From contig NZ_VRKO01000001.1 of NCBI RefSeq assembly GCF_012271765.1, positions 1-64,000 on the forward strand: a stretch of 64,000 nt of DNA, written 5' to 3'. This document shows positions 19,814 to 31,740 of the stretch, in pieces. Each line of letters begins with the position of its first letter. Within the stretch, counting starts at the first letter, position 1. A program made the translations under genes and the position numbers. The DNA comes from Erwinia rhapontici. Its GTDB lineage: Bacteria > Pseudomonadota > Gammaproteobacteria > Enterobacterales > Enterobacteriaceae. The notes beneath the pieces are model-generated. The model made no database searches. It worked only from the letters and a program-made list of their open reading frames with translations, and was not told the origin of the DNA.

Positions 19814-20446
19814 TTATATCGGCTCACGCGTACACGCAACCGTAGCGGCAACATCGGCATCCATTAAGACATTGCGTACCGGAGCGAAACTGCGCCGATG
19901 CTGCGATGTCGCGCCAAACTGAGTCAGTTTTTCCATATGCAATGCGGTCGGGTAACCTTTGTGCTGGGCAAAACCATATTCAGGATAGAGCCGATCCAGC
20001 TCAGCCATTTCGCGGTCGCGTGTCACCTTCGCAATAATTGAAGCGGCGCTGATTTCTTTCACCAGGCTATCACCTTTAACCACTGCCTGACTGGGCATGG
20101 CCAGCGCCGGGCAACGGTTACCGTCAATCAGTACAAAGTCTGGCGTCAGGTGCAAACCGGCCACCGCACGCTGCATCGCCAGCATGGTGGCATGCAGAAT
20201 ATTCAGCTGATCAATCTCTTCCGGTTCTGCCCGGCCCAGGCTCCAGCTGAGTGCCTTCTCTTTGATCTCATCGTACAACGCCAGCCGGCGTTTTTCCGAC
20301 AGTTTTTTCGAGTCGGCAAGCCCGACAATAGGCCGCGCCGGATCGAGGATCACGGCGGCAGTCACCACGGCGCCCACCAGCGGGCCACGGCCAACTTCAT
20401 CAACGCCCGCAATCAGCGCGGCATTGGGATAAATAAATTCACTCAT
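19814..20446 (-). CDS. rnhB: Ribonuclease HII
   Basis: Removes ribonucleotides from DNA and RNA-DNA hybrids. The active-site motif [11 protein letters not shown] gives Asp16 and Glu17; a further catalytic Asp lies in VLIDGNRC. The 210 residues exceed the 198 of E. coli because of a C-terminal extension of about 12 residues ending CTREPI. The ATG at 20444-20446 overlaps the lpxB stop (ATGA). Confidence 0.96.
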   Translation of the reverse strand: MSEFIYPNAALIAGVDEVGRGPLVGAVVTAAVILDPARPIVGLADSKKLSEKRRLALYDEIKEKALSWSLGRAEPEEIDQLNILHATMLAMQRAVAGLHLTPDFVLIDGNRCPALAMPSQAVVKGDSLVKEISAASIIAKVTRDREMAELDRLYPEYGFAQHKGYPTALHMEKLTQFGATSQHRRSFAPVRNVLMDADVAATVACTREPI

Positions 20447-21588
20447 GGGCACAGCTCCAGTACGGCTGCCGCTGCCTGCTCATCGGCATTCCAGCGGATC
20501 TGATGATGGAGTTCAGCAAAAGTCGCCAGCAGTTTATCGCGGGTTTCACCTTGTGCCAGCAGCGGTTCTAATGCTGCGGCCAGCCGCTCGGGCTGACATT
20601 CATCCTGAAGCAGTTCTTTCACCAGCTCACGGCCCGCCAGCAGATTGGGGAGTGAGACGTAATCCGTTTTTACCAGGCGTTTTGCCAGCCAGAAGGTGAA
20701 AGGCTTCATACGATATCCCACCACCATCGGACACTTCGCCAGCATACACTCCAGCGCGGCCGTACCGGAAGCCAGCAGTGCGGCATCACTGGCGACCATT
20801 GCCTGTCGCCCTTTACCATCCAGCAGATGCATGGTCAGGTCAGGTGCAACCTCGGCTTTGATTTTCTCAAACTGCTCGCGACGGCGCGGATTCACCAGCG
20901 GCACCACAATTTCCAGCGCCGGGTATTTTGCCCGAAGCAGCATCGCCGTTCGCAGAAAATCGCCACTGAGCATCTCGACTTCAGCCCCACGACTGCCAGG
21001 AAGCAGTGCCAGACAAAGTGCATCCGGGGCAATGCCCAGCTCGCGGCGTGCAGCCTCTTTATCCGGTTCTATCGGCATCGCATCAGCCATGGTATGGCCA
21101 ATAAAGCGACACGGCACATTAAAACGGTCGTAGAAAGCTTTTTCAAATGGCAGGAATGCCAGCACCAGGTCAGTGGAGCGACCAATCTTAAACACCCGTT
21201 TCTGACGCCATGCCCAAACGGACGGACTGACGTAGTGAATTGTCCGGATGCCCTGCTGTTTCAGACGCCCTTCCAGGGTGATATTGAAATCTGGCGCATC
21301 AATGCCGACAAAAACGTCAGGCTTTAGCGCAGTAAAGCGGCGGGTCAGATCGCGGCGTATATGTAACAGGCGACGCAGGCGGCCGAGCACTTCAACAATG
21401 CCCATCACCGCCAGTTCTTCCATTTCATACCAGGCTTCACAGCCTTCAGCCTGCATCAGCGGGCCAGCCACCCCAACAAAACGGGCGTCAGGATGCTTTT
21501 CTTTCAGCGCACGAATGAGACCTGCACCAAGAATATCGCCGGAGGTTTCTCCGGCGACAAGGGCAATCGTTAAGGGATGCTTTGGCAT
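20443..21588 (-). CDS. lpxB: Lipid-A-disaccharide synthase
   Basis: GT19 glycosyltransferase joining UDP-2,3-diacylglucosamine and lipid X to form the lipid A disaccharide at the inner membrane. Begins with the [17 protein letters not shown] nucleotide-fold loop; [13 protein letters not shown] is the conserved donor-site segment. 381 residues (E. coli 382). Starts 3 bp after the lpxA stop and overlaps rnhB by 4 bp. Confidence 0.97.
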   Translation of the reverse strand: MPKHPLTIALVAGETSGDILGAGLIRALKEKHPDARFVGVAGPLMQAEGCEAWYEMEELAVMGIVEVLGRLRRLLHIRRDLTRRFTALKPDVFVGIDAPDFNITLEGRLKQQGIRTIHYVSPSVWAWRQKRVFKIGRSTDLVLAFLPFEKAFYDRFNVPCRFIGHTMADAMPIEPDKEAARRELGIAPDALCLALLPGSRGAEVEMLSGDFLRTAMLLRAKYPALEIVVPLVNPRRREQFEKIKAEVAPDLTMHLLDGKGRQAMVASDAALLASGTAALECMLAKCPMVVGYRMKPFTFWLAKRLVKTDYVSLPNLLAGRELVKELLQDECQPERLAAALEPLLAQGETRDKLLATFAELHHQIRWNADEQAAAAVLELCP

Positions 21589-21591
21589 GAG

Positions 21592-22380
21592 TTAACGAAT
21601 CAAACCCCTTGTAGAGCGGGCAAAGAAGTCATAGAACGGCTGAACTTCAGGATGCGCTTTCGCGATTTCCTCAATTTCAGGTTTCACTTCGTCCAGTGTT
21701 TTGCCGCTGCGGTACAACAGCTTGTAGGCGGCAGTAATCGCATGCAGCGCGTCTTTGCTGAACCCACGGCGCTTCAGGCCCACAAGGTTAATACCAAACG
21801 GCGTCGCATGGTTACCCTGCGCAATCACGTAGGGTGGCACATCCTGGGCAACGCCAGAACAACCACCTACCATCACATGAGCACCGATGATGCAGAACTG
21901 ATGCACTGCCGTCATCCCCCCAATGATCGCATGATCATCGACGGTCACATGGCCGGCCAGCGTTGCGTTATTCGCCAGGATGCAATGACTTCCTACCACA
22001 CAGTCGTGCGCCACGTGCGCATTGACCATCAGCAGGTTGTCATCACCGACTTTCGTCAGCCCACCGGACTGCGCCGTACCACGATGGATGGTGACGCTTT
22101 CACGGATGCGGTTACGGTCGCCGATCTCAACTCGCGTCGGTTCACCAGCGTATTTCAGATCCTGATTCGCTTCACCAATTGAAGCAAACTGGTAGATAGT
22201 ATTGTCTTTACCGATAACGGTGTGACCATTGACCACTACATGGGACTTCAGAACCGTGCCTTCGCCGATCGAAACGTTCGCACCAACGATGCAAAACGGA
22301 CCAATCTGGACACCGGCACCAATAATGGCGCCTTCTTCTACGATCGAGCTGGGGTGAATTACGGCGGTGCTATCAATCAC
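21592..22380 (-). CDS. lpxA: UDP-N-acetylglucosamine acyltransferase
   Basis: First enzyme of lipid A synthesis, transferring 3-hydroxymyristate from ACP to UDP-GlcNAc. A left-handed beta-helix is evident from hexapeptide repeats across 1-185; the catalytic His is His125 in [12 protein letters not shown]. 262 residues as in E. coli, with a GTG start at 22378-22380. It follows fabZ after 3 bp. Confidence 0.97.
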   Translation of the reverse strand: MIDSTAVIHPSSIVEEGAIIGAGVQIGPFCIVGANVSIGEGTVLKSHVVVNGHTVIGKDNTIYQFASIGEANQDLKYAGEPTRVEIGDRNRIRESVTIHRGTAQSGGLTKVGDDNLLMVNAHVAHDCVVGSHCILANNATLAGHVTVDDHAIIGGMTAVHQFCIIGAHVMVGGCSGVAQDVPPYVIAQGNHATPFGINLVGLKRRGFSKDALHAITAAYKLLYRSGKTLDEVKPEIEEIAKAHPEVQPFYDFFARSTRGLIR

Positions 22381-22383
22381 GAA

Positions 22384-22839
22384 TTAAGCCTCCCGGCTGC
22401 GGGCACACATCATCGTTGCTTCGCAGACAATTTTACCGTCAACAGTGGCCACACCTTTAAAGCGTGTCACACCACGGCGGGTTTTTTCGAAAGTGACTTC
22501 CATGATCATTTGGTCGCCTGGTACTACGGGGCGCTTGAAGCGCGCATCGTCAATACCGGCAAAGTAGTACAGCTCACCCGGCTCAAGTTTACCAACGCTT
22601 TTAAACGCCAGAATACCTGTTGCCTGTGCCATTGCTTCCAGAATCAGCACACCGGGAAAAATCGGTTTACCAGGGAAATGGCCCTGGAAAAACGGTTCGT
22701 TGACCGAGACGTTTTTTACTGCACGCAAGAACTTGTGTTCTTCAAACTCAAGGACGCGATCAACCAGTAAAAACGGATAACGGTGCGGTAAAAGTTCAAT
22801 AATCTCTTCAATCTTCAGAGTATGAGTTTCAGTAGTCAA
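22384..22839 (-). CDS. fabZ: 3-hydroxyacyl-ACP dehydratase
   Basis: Hot-dog-fold dehydratase of fatty-acid elongation. The catalytic His and Glu lie in [20 protein letters not shown] (about His54 and Glu68). 151 residues, starting with TTG at 22837-22839 behind AGGAAGAG, as in E. coli. A 148-bp gap separates it from lpxD, longer than its other spacings; no hairpin is obvious there. Balance between FabZ and LpxA/LpxC sets LPS to phospholipid ratio. Confidence 0.97.
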   Translation of the reverse strand: MTTETHTLKIEEIIELLPHRYPFLLVDRVLEFEEHKFLRAVKNVSVNEPFFQGHFPGKPIFPGVLILEAMAQATGILAFKSVGKLEPGELYYFAGIDDARFKRPVVPGDQMIMEVTFEKTRRGVTRFKGVATVDGKIVCEATMMCARSREA

Positions 22840-22987
22840 AATACTCTTCCTGTCCTAAAAATTCTGATGGCATCAATGACACGGCCCGCAACGATCATCC
22901 CATCGTCTGCAGGCCGCAAATTTTTCTGTACGCTAACGCTTTCGCATATTGTATTTATGAAAGCCGGGCAGCGTGATGTTGACGCGC

Positions 22988-24010
22988 TTAGTCTTTGCCG
23001 ACCTTGCGTTCGATGGCTTTTAAGCGTTTGCTTATTTCATCGATGTTCATCACCAGAGCTGCAGTTTTGCGCCAGGATTTGTTGGGCTGTAGCGGAATCC
23101 CGGAGGAGTATACTCCAGGTTCAGTGATTGGCCTCATCACCATTCCCATCCCTGTGACGGTAACTTTGTCACAAATTTCCATATGACCATTAATCACGCT
23201 GGCACCACCAATCATGCAATAGCGGCCAATTTTCAGGCTGCCAGCCATAATTACGCCACCGGCCACTGCGGTGTTGTCGCCAATCACCACATTGTGAGCA
23301 ATCTGGCACTGGTTATCTATGATAACACCATTCCCTATTTGGGTGTTATCGAGAGCACCGCGATCGATGGTGGTACAAGCACCAATTTCTACACGATCGC
23401 CAATGATCACCGTGCCAAGCTGGGGAATTTTCACCCAATTGCCACGATCGTTAGCATAACCGAAGCCATCAGAACCGATCACTGTGCCAGACTGAATCAG
23501 GCAATCACGGCCAATCTCAACTTCATGGTAGACAGAAACGTTGGCCCACAAGCGGCTACCGGCACCAATACGTGCCTTTTTACCCACAAAGCACCCTGGG
23601 CCGATAACAACATTATCGCCAAGGGTAACATCAGATTCGATCACCGCATTCGCGCCAATCGAGACATTATTGCCAAGCTGTGCGCTCGCATCAATCACGG
23701 CGCTGGGGGCGATATTTTTGGCAGGTTGCGGCGTAGTATCCAGCAACTGTGCCATACGGGCGTAGGTCAGATACGGGTTTTTAACCACCAGCGCTGCGCC
23801 AGGGAAAAATTCCAGATCCGCTTCAGTGAGCACCACGGCTGAAGCCTGACAGGCTGCGAGCTGCTCGCGGTAACGGCTGTTTGAAAGAAACGTGATCTGA
23901 CCGGTTTGGGCGGATTGCATAGAAGCAATGCCGGAGATGGCGATATCGCCATCTCCGTGCAATTCTGCATCCAACTGCTGGGCTAAATCAGCCAGTCGAA
24001 TTGAAGACAT
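22988..24010 (-). CDS. lpxD: UDP-3-O-(3-hydroxymyristoyl)glucosamine N-acyltransferase
   Basis: Third acyl step of lipid A synthesis. An N-terminal uridine-binding domain (about 1-100) is followed by a left-handed beta-helix of hexapeptide repeats ([20 protein letters not shown] and on) with the catalytic His in the [11 protein letters not shown] segment, and a C-terminal helical tail ending [10 protein letters not shown]. 340 residues (E. coli 341). Starts 3 bp after skp. Confidence 0.97.
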   Translation of the reverse strand: MSSIRLADLAQQLDAELHGDGDIAISGIASMQSAQTGQITFLSNSRYREQLAACQASAVVLTEADLEFFPGAALVVKNPYLTYARMAQLLDTTPQPAKNIAPSAVIDASAQLGNNVSIGANAVIESDVTLGDNVVIGPGCFVGKKARIGAGSRLWANVSVYHEVEIGRDCLIQSGTVIGSDGFGYANDRGNWVKIPQLGTVIIGDRVEIGACTTIDRGALDNTQIGNGVIIDNQCQIAHNVVIGDNTAVAGGVIMAGSLKIGRYCMIGGASVINGHMEICDKVTVTGMGMVMRPITEPGVYSSGIPLQPNKSWRKTAALVMNIDEISKRLKAIERKVGKD

Positions 24011-24013
24011 GAA

Positions 24014-24511
24014 TTATTTAACCTGTTTCAGAACATCAGCAGTGATGTCTTTAGATTTAGCAGAGTATGCAACCGCATTTTGATCGATTACAACATCGTA
24101 ACCTTCGCTATCAGCCACTTTCTGAACGGCGTCCTGGATACGGCTCAGGATCTTGTTACGCTCTTCCATCTGACGACGACGGTTGTCCTGCTCGAAAGCC
24201 TGCGCTTTCGATGAGAATGCTTCACGCTGCGCCATCACGTCTTTTTCCATGCGGCTGCGGTCGGCTGCCTTCATGGTAGAACCGTCACGCTGCAGACGCT
24301 GCATTTTAGTTTGCAGATCACGTTCCATACCCTGCAACTCAGTTGCACGGCCTTTGAATTCGTTCTCCAATTGCTTCGCAACGGTCGCACGCGCTGGTAA
24401 CTGTTGGAAAATGCTGGAAACGTTCACCACTGCAATTTTATCAGCAGCCTGAGCACCGGCGGAAACCGCCAGAGCAATACCCAGACCTGCGGCACACAAC
24501 AACTTTTTCAC
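24014..24511 (-). CDS. skp: Periplasmic chaperone for outer-membrane proteins
   Basis: Trimeric jellyfish-like chaperone that keeps unfolded outer-membrane proteins soluble on the way to BamA. Signal peptide of about 22 residues ending GAQAA; mature part rich in charged coiled-coil helices, ending [11 protein letters not shown] use the GTG at 24509-24511, preceded by GAGGAG, giving 165 residues and a normal signal peptide; the longer frame to 24580 adds an unlikely N-terminus. Confidence 0.95.
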   Translation of the reverse strand: MKKLLCAAGLGIALAVSAGAQAADKIAVVNVSSIFQQLPARATVAKQLENEFKGRATELQGMERDLQTKMQRLQRDGSTMKAADRSRMEKDVMAQREAFSSKAQAFEQDNRRRQMEERNKILSRIQDAVQKVADSEGYDVVIDQNAVAYSAKSKDITADVLKQVK

Positions 24512-24628
24512 TATAAAACTCCTCACCATCAACGTTTGTGTCACGGACACATGTGTTGCGCTTACCCGCTCTTTTTTCAAACAGAGTAAGCGCGATACTC
24601 TCTTGCAGTGCTTCCGTGCAAATCCGAA

Positions 24629-27040
24629 TTACCAGGTTTTACCAATGTTAAATTGGAACTGTTCGGCCTTATCTCCATCATACTTTTTGAACGGCTGGGC
24701 GTAAGAGAACACCAGCGGGCCCAGAGGGGACATCCATTGTAATGCCAGACCTGCTGACATACGGATGTTGCTTGGATCGCTGTAGTCCGGGATACCTGCT
24801 GCACGGGTGGCAGCAGTGTTTTCCCATTTGGTGTCCCACACAGTACCAGCGTCCACAAACAGGGACGTACGTACAGAGTTAGCGTACTTCTCACTCAGGA
24901 ACGGCGTTGGGGTGATCAGCTCTGCGCTGGCAACCGCCATGGCGTTACCACCGATAGCATCATCGGAGTTACACACCTTATTCACATCGGTACCTGAACA
25001 GTCCGAAGAACCGTTATTCAGGTAAGCCGCTTTAGGACCAATGTTATTGGAACGGAAACCACGAACGGTGCTGGAACCACCGGCATAGAAGTTCTCATAG
25101 AACGGCATTTCTTTACCGCTCAGGCCATCCCCATAGCCCACACGGCCACGACCTAACAGAACCCAGGTACGATCCTGGTTCAGTGGCAGATACTGTTGCG
25201 TATCCAGCGTCGCTTTGTAGAAGGCATTATCGGAACCTGGGATGGTCACTTTACCGTTCAGGTTGGTACGGTTACCCGCCGTTGGGAAGAACCCACGGTC
25301 AAGGGTGTTATACGTCCAGCCATAGTTAAAGGTGAAGTCATCTGCGGAGTAGTCTTCATCACCAGACAACGTCGGATTCTGCCCCACAGAACGCAGGTAG
25401 CGCCACATGGCAACCTGAGGCTGCATATTAGACAGGCTGTTATGAACATAGCCCAGGCCAACACGCAAACTGTTGTTCTCATTGATTGGGAAGCCCAGCG
25501 TTCCATCCACACCATAACTTTTATTGGTGTAGTCAGACAGGTCAGCATCGTCCGCTTTAAAGTCATTATAGAAGACGCGGCCACCCAGGCTGACACCATC
25601 AACCGTGAAGTACGGGTCAGTCAGTGAGAATTCAGCATAGGTTTGGTAATCGTTCTTGGTTCCGCTGATGCCAACGGTATTACCCGTACCCAGCCAGTTA
25701 TCCTGGGTGACGCCGACCTGGAAGCTCACGCCACTCTCGGTGCCGTAACCCACGCCGAAGTTCAATGTACCGGTGTTGCGTTCTTTCACCTTGTACACGA
25801 CGTCGACCTGGTCAGGCGAACCTGGCACACGCTGAGTGTCAGTGTCGACGGTTTCGAAGTAACCCAGACGGTTCAGACGCTCTTTACCCTGCTCGACCAG
25901 GTCGCTGCCTAACCACGCACCTTCCATCTGGCGCATTTCGCGGCGCAGAACAGAGTCTTTAGAGGTGTCGTTACCTTCGAAGCGGACTTTGCGCACATAG
26001 AAACGGTTGCCCGCATCCACATTGATACGTAATTTTACGGTTTTGTTCGCATCATCAATTTCTGGCTGTGTCTGCACACGCGGATAAGCGTAGCCATAAC
26101 GACCCAGCAGTTTCTTGATATCGTCTTCGATGCGCGTCACTTTCGAACCGTTATACAGTTCACCTGGGGTGATTTTACTCAGCGTTTCGATTTCTGCTGA
26201 GTGCCCGGCCAGATTACCCGTCACCGCAACACCGGAAAGCTTGTACTGCTCGCCTTCATTGATGTTAACGGTAATGTAGATACCTTTTTTATCTGGCGTC
26301 AGGCTGACCTGGGTTGAGTCGATATTGAATCGTGCGTAACCGCGATCCAGATAGAAACTGCGCAGGGTTTCAAGGTCACCCGCCAGTTTCTGTTTCTGGT
26401 ATTTACGATCGCCGACGACGTTCCACCATGGCACATCATCACGCAGCTGGAAGCGCGAGATCAGTTCATCTGAACTGTACGCTTTATTACCCACGATGTT
26501 GATCTGTTGGATCTGAGCAGAGACACCTTCAGTAAACACCAGCTTCAGGTCAACACGGTTACGTGGCAGTGGCGTAACCACTGCTTTCACGCTGGCACTG
26601 TATTTACCGACGCTGTAATAGAAGTCTTCCAGGCCTTTCTCAATGGAGGAGATCGTGGTGCGATCCAGAGCTTCACCCACTCGCACACCGGATGCTTCAA
26701 GGTTCTGCTTGAGCATGTCCTCTTTCACCGCTTTGTTACCGGAGAAAGTGATACTGGCAATGGTCGGACGCTCTTTCACCTGGACGATCAACGTATTGCC
26801 GTCGCGCAGGACCTGAACATCTTCAAAATTCCCGGTGGCAAACAGTGCACGAATGGTGTTACTGAGATCTTCATCGGAGACAGTATCTCCAACGCGGACT
26901 GGCATACTGAGCAATGCCGCACCGACGGCGACTCGCTGCAGGCCTTCAAAGTGAATATCATTCACCACGAATCCGTCTGCACCGTATACGGTAGCGCTGC
27001 TAAGCAGCAGCGACGCTATGAGCAACTTTTTCATCGCCAT
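24629..27040 (-). CDS. bamA: Outer-membrane protein assembly factor
   Basis: Omp85 insertase of the BAM complex. The signal peptide ends near VYGAD. Five POTRA domains span about residues 22-420 (first: [21 protein letters not shown]). The 16-strand barrel follows, with the conserved VRGF motif of loop 6 ([13 protein letters not shown]) and a C-terminal beta-signal ending NIGKTW. 803 residues against 810 in E. coli; the length difference falls in surface loops. The loop 6 region carries a Cys pair ([10 protein letters not shown]). ATG at 27038; a second ATG two codons on is also possible. Confidence 0.97.
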   Translation of the reverse strand: MAMKKLLIASLLLSSATVYGADGFVVNDIHFEGLQRVAVGAALLSMPVRVGDTVSDEDLSNTIRALFATGNFEDVQVLRDGNTLIVQVKERPTIASITFSGNKAVKEDMLKQNLEASGVRVGEALDRTTISSIEKGLEDFYYSVGKYSASVKAVVTPLPRNRVDLKLVFTEGVSAQIQQINIVGNKAYSSDELISRFQLRDDVPWWNVVGDRKYQKQKLAGDLETLRSFYLDRGYARFNIDSTQVSLTPDKKGIYITVNINEGEQYKLSGVAVTGNLAGHSAEIETLSKITPGELYNGSKVTRIEDDIKKLLGRYGYAYPRVQTQPEIDDANKTVKLRINVDAGNRFYVRKVRFEGNDTSKDSVLRREMRQMEGAWLGSDLVEQGKERLNRLGYFETVDTDTQRVPGSPDQVDVVYKVKERNTGTLNFGVGYGTESGVSFQVGVTQDNWLGTGNTVGISGTKNDYQTYAEFSLTDPYFTVDGVSLGGRVFYNDFKADDADLSDYTNKSYGVDGTLGFPINENNSLRVGLGYVHNSLSNMQPQVAMWRYLRSVGQNPTLSGDEDYSADDFTFNYGWTYNTLDRGFFPTAGNRTNLNGKVTIPGSDNAFYKATLDTQQYLPLNQDRTWVLLGRGRVGYGDGLSGKEMPFYENFYAGGSSTVRGFRSNNIGPKAAYLNNGSSDCSGTDVNKVCNSDDAIGGNAMAVASAELITPTPFLSEKYANSVRTSLFVDAGTVWDTKWENTAATRAAGIPDYSDPSNIRMSAGLALQWMSPLGPLVFSYAQPFKKYDGDKAEQFQFNIGKTW

Positions 27041-27095
27041 CGTTTTTCTGCAATCTTCCTAACTAGTTCTCACAGACAATTTACCGATTGGTAAA

Positions 27096-28445
27096 CTATA
27101 GCCTTGAGAAGTCATTGAATAGCGCAAGCCCCATTAACAGCACCAGCAAAATCGAGCCGATACGATAACTGAAGTCCTGAACTCGCTCGGACACCGGCCC
27201 TCCCTTGATCTTTTCGATCAACAGGAACAGCAAATGGCCACCATCTAACACCGGCAATGGGAACAGATTGATAATTCCAAGGTTCACGCTAATCAGAGCG
27301 AGGAACATCAGGTAGTAAATCAAACCGTATTCCGCTGACATCCCAGCACCCTGCGCGATCGAAATCGGCCCGCTGAGATTGTTCAACTTCACATCACCAA
27401 CAATCAGTTTGCCCAGCATGCTGACCGTAAGCTTCATCAGTTGCCAGGTTTTCGCGCTGGCCTCACCGATTGCGGCAAACGGGCCATACTGGCGCACCGT
27501 TCTGTACTCTTCAGGCAGAGGAATAATGCGCGGTATCACTCCGGCAAACCCTTCGGCCTTGTTATGAGGATTAACGTCCGGTGTCAGTGTCAAACTGACC
27601 GTACTGCCCTGACGCTCCACCTCAATGGCTATATCTTTACCTGGATTATCGCGCACTGTGGCAACAAAATTTTGCCACTGGTCTAAAGGCTGACCATCGA
27701 CTTTAACGATCCTGTCGCCAGCTTGCAAACCCGCTCGACTTGCAGCGGAATCCTTTTGCACCTGTGCCAACACCGATTCGATCTGTGGTCCACGCGGCTG
27801 TATCCCCAATGACGTCACGGGATCCTGCTTGTCTGGCTCAAACTGCCAGCCGTGCAGATTCACTGTCTTATCACTGGTTTTTTCACTGCCGAATGGCGCA
27901 AGGGTTAACGTGGTGCTTTCGTCACCAATCTTCGCAACCAGTGCCATACGCACAGCATCCCAATCAGGCGTTTCGATACCGTCAACGGCTTTAAGTTCCG
28001 TGCCTGGGGTAATTTGCGCTTCAGCAGCTGGCGATCCGCTCACTATTTCGCCAACAACCGGGCGTACACCCGGAACGCCGATGATAAACACCAGCCAATA
28101 GGCGAAGATGGCAAAGATGAAATTTGCGATAGGGCCGGCACTGATGATCGCGGCACGCTGGAGGACCGTTTTGTTATTGAAGGATTGATGGCGAAGTTCT
28201 GGCGGTACACTTTCTACACGCTCATCGAGCATCTTGACGTAGCCGCCCAGCGGGATCAACGCGATAACGTACTCAGTGCCCTGCTTGTCACGGCGCCGCC
28301 ACAGCGCTTTACCGAAACCAATGGAGAAGCGCTCAACTTTCACGCCGCAACGGCGGGCTACCCAGAAATGGCCAAATTCATGCACGGTGATTAATATCCC
28401 CAGTGCAACAATAAAGGCAGCAAAACTCCAGAGTACGCTCAACAT
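27096..28445 (-). CDS. rseP: Site-2 protease of the sigma-E pathway
   Basis: Inner-membrane zinc protease that cuts anti-sigma factor RseA after DegS, and clears signal-peptide remnants. HExxH is His22-Glu23-Phe-Gly-His26 in the first membrane span. Two periplasmic PDZ domains fill about 115-310. The second metal site motif [10 protein letters not shown] lies near 400. 449 residues, E. coli 450. Followed by bamA after 55 bp. Confidence 0.97.
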   Translation of the reverse strand: MLSVLWSFAAFIVALGILITVHEFGHFWVARRCGVKVERFSIGFGKALWRRRDKQGTEYVIALIPLGGYVKMLDERVESVPPELRHQSFNNKTVLQRAAIISAGPIANFIFAIFAYWLVFIIGVPGVRPVVGEIVSGSPAAEAQITPGTELKAVDGIETPDWDAVRMALVAKIGDESTTLTLAPFGSEKTSDKTVNLHGWQFEPDKQDPVTSLGIQPRGPQIESVLAQVQKDSAASRAGLQAGDRIVKVDGQPLDQWQNFVATVRDNPGKDIAIEVERQGSTVSLTLTPDVNPHNKAEGFAGVIPRIIPLPEEYRTVRQYGPFAAIGEASAKTWQLMKLTVSMLGKLIVGDVKLNNLSGPISIAQGAGMSAEYGLIYYLMFLALISVNLGIINLFPLPVLDGGHLLFLLIEKIKGGPVSERVQDFSYRIGSILLVLLMGLALFNDFSRL

Positions 28446-28454
28446 AATGTTTCC

Positions 28455-29312
28455 CTACAGCGTCCCAAAGACCAGCAGCAACAGGCAGGCAAACACCGGT
28501 ACAGCTGCCGTGAGGCTGTCAATGCGATCAAGAATACCGCCGTGACCTGGAATAAGACTGCCGCTGTCTTTAATGCCCGCTTCGCGTTTAAACATGCTCT
28601 CGGTTAAATCACCCAGGACCGATGCAAGCGCGGCAGTAATTGAACAAATCAGCAATGTCGACAATGGCACTTGAAGCGGAGCGAACACGCTAAACAGCCA
28701 TGAGAGTACTGCTGATGTCACCAGCCCGCCGAAGAAACCTTCCCACGTTTTACCTGGTGAGACCTTAGGTGCCAGCTTGTGTTTGCCGAATAATTTGCCA
28801 AACATATACGCGCCAGAGTCAGCTCCCCACACGAGGAACATCACATAAAGCAGCCACCATGCACCCGCATAATGGTCAGCTTCGTAGTGATACTGACGCA
28901 GCGCCAGCATCCCCCAGAAGAACGGGACAATGGTAAGCAACCCAAATACCAGACGTAATGGGCGGGAATTACGCCAAAATGCGGCAGAACCGGGATAGGA
29001 CAAGACCAAAAGTAGCGCCACAATCCACCAGCCAAGTGACACCCACAAGGCGCCACCAATCTGCGGCAGATGCACGGAGTGCTGATATGCAGGCAATGTA
29101 AACAGCATAAAGGCCAGCAGCAGCCCACACAGCAGTGCAAGCCAGATGCGCTGTGAGCGGGCAGCAAAGCCCGCAAACTGGCCCCATTCCCACGCGGCCA
29201 GCATGCAGATCGCTAAAATTGTGATGGCAAACCCTAGCGGCGGCAGCATAAACAGCGCTGCAATGACGATAGGTATTAATATAAACGCGGTAATCAGGCG
29301 AGACTTTAACAA
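28455..29312 (-). CDS. cdsA: Phosphatidate cytidylyltransferase
   Basis: Makes CDP-diacylglycerol from phosphatidate and CTP, the branch-point of phospholipid synthesis. Polytopic with about eight membrane spans. The C-terminal family signature is clear: SMFKREAGIKDSG then PGHGGILDRIDS. 285 residues as in E. coli. The start codon is TTG at 29310-29312 with a GGGGG stretch upstream. Located between uppS and rseP. Confidence 0.96.
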   Translation of the reverse strand: MLKSRLITAFILIPIVIAALFMLPPLGFAITILAICMLAAWEWGQFAGFAARSQRIWLALLCGLLLAFMLFTLPAYQHSVHLPQIGGALWVSLGWWIVALLLVLSYPGSAAFWRNSRPLRLVFGLLTIVPFFWGMLALRQYHYEADHYAGAWWLLYVMFLVWGADSGAYMFGKLFGKHKLAPKVSPGKTWEGFFGGLVTSAVLSWLFSVFAPLQVPLSTLLICSITAALASVLGDLTESMFKREAGIKDSGSLIPGHGGILDRIDSLTAAVPVFACLLLLVFGTL

Positions 29313-29330
29313 AGATTACCCCCAGTGCGC

Positions 29331-30083
29331 TTATGCGCCGCCGGGTGCTGCGCCGCCAAACCGACGCTCTCGTTGTGCAAACGCATTCAGTGCACCTTCA
29401 AAAACTTGTTCATCAAAATCAGGCCAAAGAGTATCGGTAAACCAAAACTCTGCATAGGCGACTTGCCACAGCAGGAAGTTACTAATCCGATGCTCTCCCC
29501 CGGTCCTTATTACCAGATCCACAGGTGCCAGTTCATTCAGGCAGAGATACGGGTGCAAGGTCTCTTCTTCGATCTGATCCGGGCGAAGAAGTCCTTCCTG
29601 TACCTGTTCTGCTATTTTTCTGACTCCGTGGATAATATCCCAACGTCCGCCATAATTCGCGGCAATGTTGAGTGTTAGTCCATTATTTTGTTGAGTAAGT
29701 TCTTCAGCACGGCGAATACGCTCTTGCAAACGTGTGTTGAACCGACTGATATCACCGATAATTTTCAACCGGACATTATGTTTGTGCAGGCTTTTTACTT
29801 CACTGTCGAGTGCCCAAACGAACAACTCCATCAGCGCCAGAACTTCCTGCTGAGGACGGTTCCAGTTTTCACTACTGAAGGCATAGAGTGTGAGCGCATC
29901 CAGCTTATTGCTCACCGCAAAACTCACGGCGCGACGGACGGATTTCACTCCCGCTTTATGACCAGAAATACGCAGCTTGCCCTGGCTTTTAGCCCAGCGA
30001 CCATTGCCATCCATAATGATGGCCACATGGCGGGGGCCTGCCCCCTGCTGGTCATCGGTTTGTAATTGATTTTCGGACGACAT
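29331..30083 (-). CDS. uppS: Undecaprenyl diphosphate synthase (cis)
   Basis: Condenses eight isopentenyl units onto farnesyl diphosphate to give the C55 carrier of cell-wall and LPS precursors. Catalytic Asp25 in the motif IIMDGNGRWAKSQG; the LTLYAFSSENWNRP and RTGGEHRISNFLLWQVAYAE segments mark the cis-prenyltransferase family. 250 residues. Starts with ATG and follows dxr after a 293-bp gap that holds an ERIC-like repeat. Confidence 0.97.
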   Translation of the reverse strand: MSSENQLQTDDQQGAGPRHVAIIMDGNGRWAKSQGKLRISGHKAGVKSVRRAVSFAVSNKLDALTLYAFSSENWNRPQQEVLALMELFVWALDSEVKSLHKHNVRLKIIGDISRFNTRLQERIRRAEELTQQNNGLTLNIAANYGGRWDIIHGVRKIAEQVQEGLLRPDQIEEETLHPYLCLNELAPVDLVIRTGGEHRISNFLLWQVAYAEFWFTDTLWPDFDEQVFEGALNAFAQRERRFGGAAPGGA

Positions 30084-30112
30084 AATGCGTAATTATTTCC
30101 TTATTCAGAAAT

Positions 30113-30235
30113 ATACCCTTCATATTTTAAGCTGCTGCTGCGCCGACCGCCGACATTCGCGCCTGTCACTTACTACTGTAAGCGTAAACAGAACAATGCC
30201 TTGCCGCCTTGCTGCAGCGCCAATGATTTGGGTAT
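30113..30235. repeat. Diverged ERIC element between dxr and uppS
   Basis: 123-bp imperfect palindrome with terminal ATACCC (30113-30118) and GGGTAT (30230-30235), and next to these TTCATATTTTAAGCTGC and, at the other end, GCCTTGCTGCAG...CAATGATTTG. A degenerate central CACTTACTACTGTAAG marks it as an ERIC/IRU relative. It fills much of the 293-bp gap between dxr and uppS and would be transcribed in the operon. Confidence 0.75.
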
Positions 30236-30376
30236 GCAATGGCTTCTGAAATATCTCACCCGCCCGGCGTAAATAGACTGCAATTGCACGAACTTATCCG
30301 CTTAATCACGCACTGGCACCGGAACGGTGGGGCAAGACTATACCACCTCCGCCCAGCGCTCACAAATAGCGGCGCG

Positions 30377-31591
30377 TTAAATCGCGCTGGCTCTGCCTGC
30401 AGAAAAACGTGGCAGTAAAGCACTTGCCATCGCGCGGGCTTCCCGGTCAATGGCAATCACCGCGTCGACGCTAGAAGGTTCCTGGCAGGACAGTGTCTCC
30501 AGTACCGCAACATTCAAAGCAGCAATATCGGTAAAGCGGATCTCAGACGCAAGAAACGCGGCAACCGCAATTTCATTCGCCGCATTCAGCATGGTGGTCG
30601 CCGCCTGCCCGGTAATACTGGCATCAATAGCCAGTTTCAGGCAGGGATAGCGCGCATAATCAGGCTCAGAGAAGGTCAATGCCGACATACGTGTGAAATC
30701 AAGCGGTTGGGCACCTGAAGTCACGCGCTGCGGCCAGGCCATCGCGTGAGCAATTGGCGTACGCATATCCGGCGATCCAAGCTGGGCAATCACACTGCCA
30801 TCACGATAACGGACCATTGAATGAATAACGGATTGCGGATGCAGAACCACTTCCATCTGCGCATCAGTCGCATTAAACAGCCAGCGGGCTTCAATATATT
30901 CCAGGCCTTTGTTCATCATGGTGGCCGAATCGACAGAGATTTTTCGCCCCATCGACCAGTTCGGATGCGCACACGCCTGATCCGGCGTCATATGGCGTAA
31001 CTCTGCCAATGGCGTCTCACGAAACGGGCCACCTGACCCCGTGAGGATAATGCTGTCAATGCCATTATCTTCTAAAGAAGCGTACCCTAACTGCTGCTGG
31101 AGGGAAGCAGGCAAACTCTGAAAAATGGCGTTGTGCTCGCTATCGATGGGCAACAACTGCGCTTTCGAGGCGCTTACTGCCTCCAGGAATAGGCGGCCGC
31201 AGGTCACAAGCGACTCTTTATTGGCCAGTAAGACCTGTTTTCCAGCGCGAATTGCAGCCAGGGTAGGCAATAATCCTGCTGCACCAACAATCGCGGCCAT
31301 TACCTGGTCCACACCATCCAACGCGGCCAGATCGCAGGCAGCCTGCTCCCCGCTTAACACTTCAGTGGCCACATTCAGATCTTTCAGACGAAGACGCAGT
31401 GTTTCAGCCGCTTTACTATCTGACATTGCGGCGTAATCCGGGCGAAATGCCAGGCATTGTTCGGCCATCAGTTCCACATTGCGCCCGGCAACCAGTGCCT
31501 TCACGGCAAACAAGTGAGGGTTAGCACGTACCACGGCCAGCGTGCTGGTCCCGATAGAGCCGGTCGAACCGAGGATCGTCAAGTGTTTCAT
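30377..31591 (-). CDS. dxr: 1-deoxy-D-xylulose 5-phosphate reductoisomerase
   Basis: Second enzyme of the MEP isoprenoid pathway, rearranging and reducing DXP to MEP with NADPH. Nucleotide loop GSTGSIG at 8-14; active-site segments [15 protein letters not shown], and [20 protein letters not shown]. 404 residues against 398 in E. coli; the extra residues are at the C-terminus. Preceded by a terminator-like hairpin downstream of frr. Confidence 0.97.
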   Translation of the reverse strand: MKHLTILGSTGSIGTSTLAVVRANPHLFAVKALVAGRNVELMAEQCLAFRPDYAAMSDSKAAETLRLRLKDLNVATEVLSGEQAACDLAALDGVDQVMAAIVGAAGLLPTLAAIRAGKQVLLANKESLVTCGRLFLEAVSASKAQLLPIDSEHNAIFQSLPASLQQQLGYASLEDNGIDSIILTGSGGPFRETPLAELRHMTPDQACAHPNWSMGRKISVDSATMMNKGLEYIEARWLFNATDAQMEVVLHPQSVIHSMVRYRDGSVIAQLGSPDMRTPIAHAMAWPQRVTSGAQPLDFTRMSALTFSEPDYARYPCLKLAIDASITGQAATTMLNAANEIAVAAFLASEIRFTDIAALNVAVLETLSCQEPSSVDAVIAIDREARAMASALLPRFSAGRASAI

Positions 31592-31671
31592 GAGGCTGCT
31601 CTGTGTAATGACCCGGCGCAGGCAGCAATCAGGAGAAGGGAGAGAAACCTGCCGGGGAAGTTAACAAATGC

Positions 31672-31722
31672 AAAACGCCGTAAGACCGACCCTTCATGTG
31701 AATGGCAATCTGTACGGCGTTT
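31672..31722 (-). terminator. Hairpin between frr and dxr
   Basis: On the minus strand AAACGCCGTA (31713-31722) and TACGGCGTTTT (31672-31682) form a 10-bp stem around a loop of about 30 nt. Only a short T-run follows, so it is probably a partial terminator or RNA stabiliser. Confidence 0.6.
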
Positions 31723-31740
31723 CATTGGGTGATGACGAAC

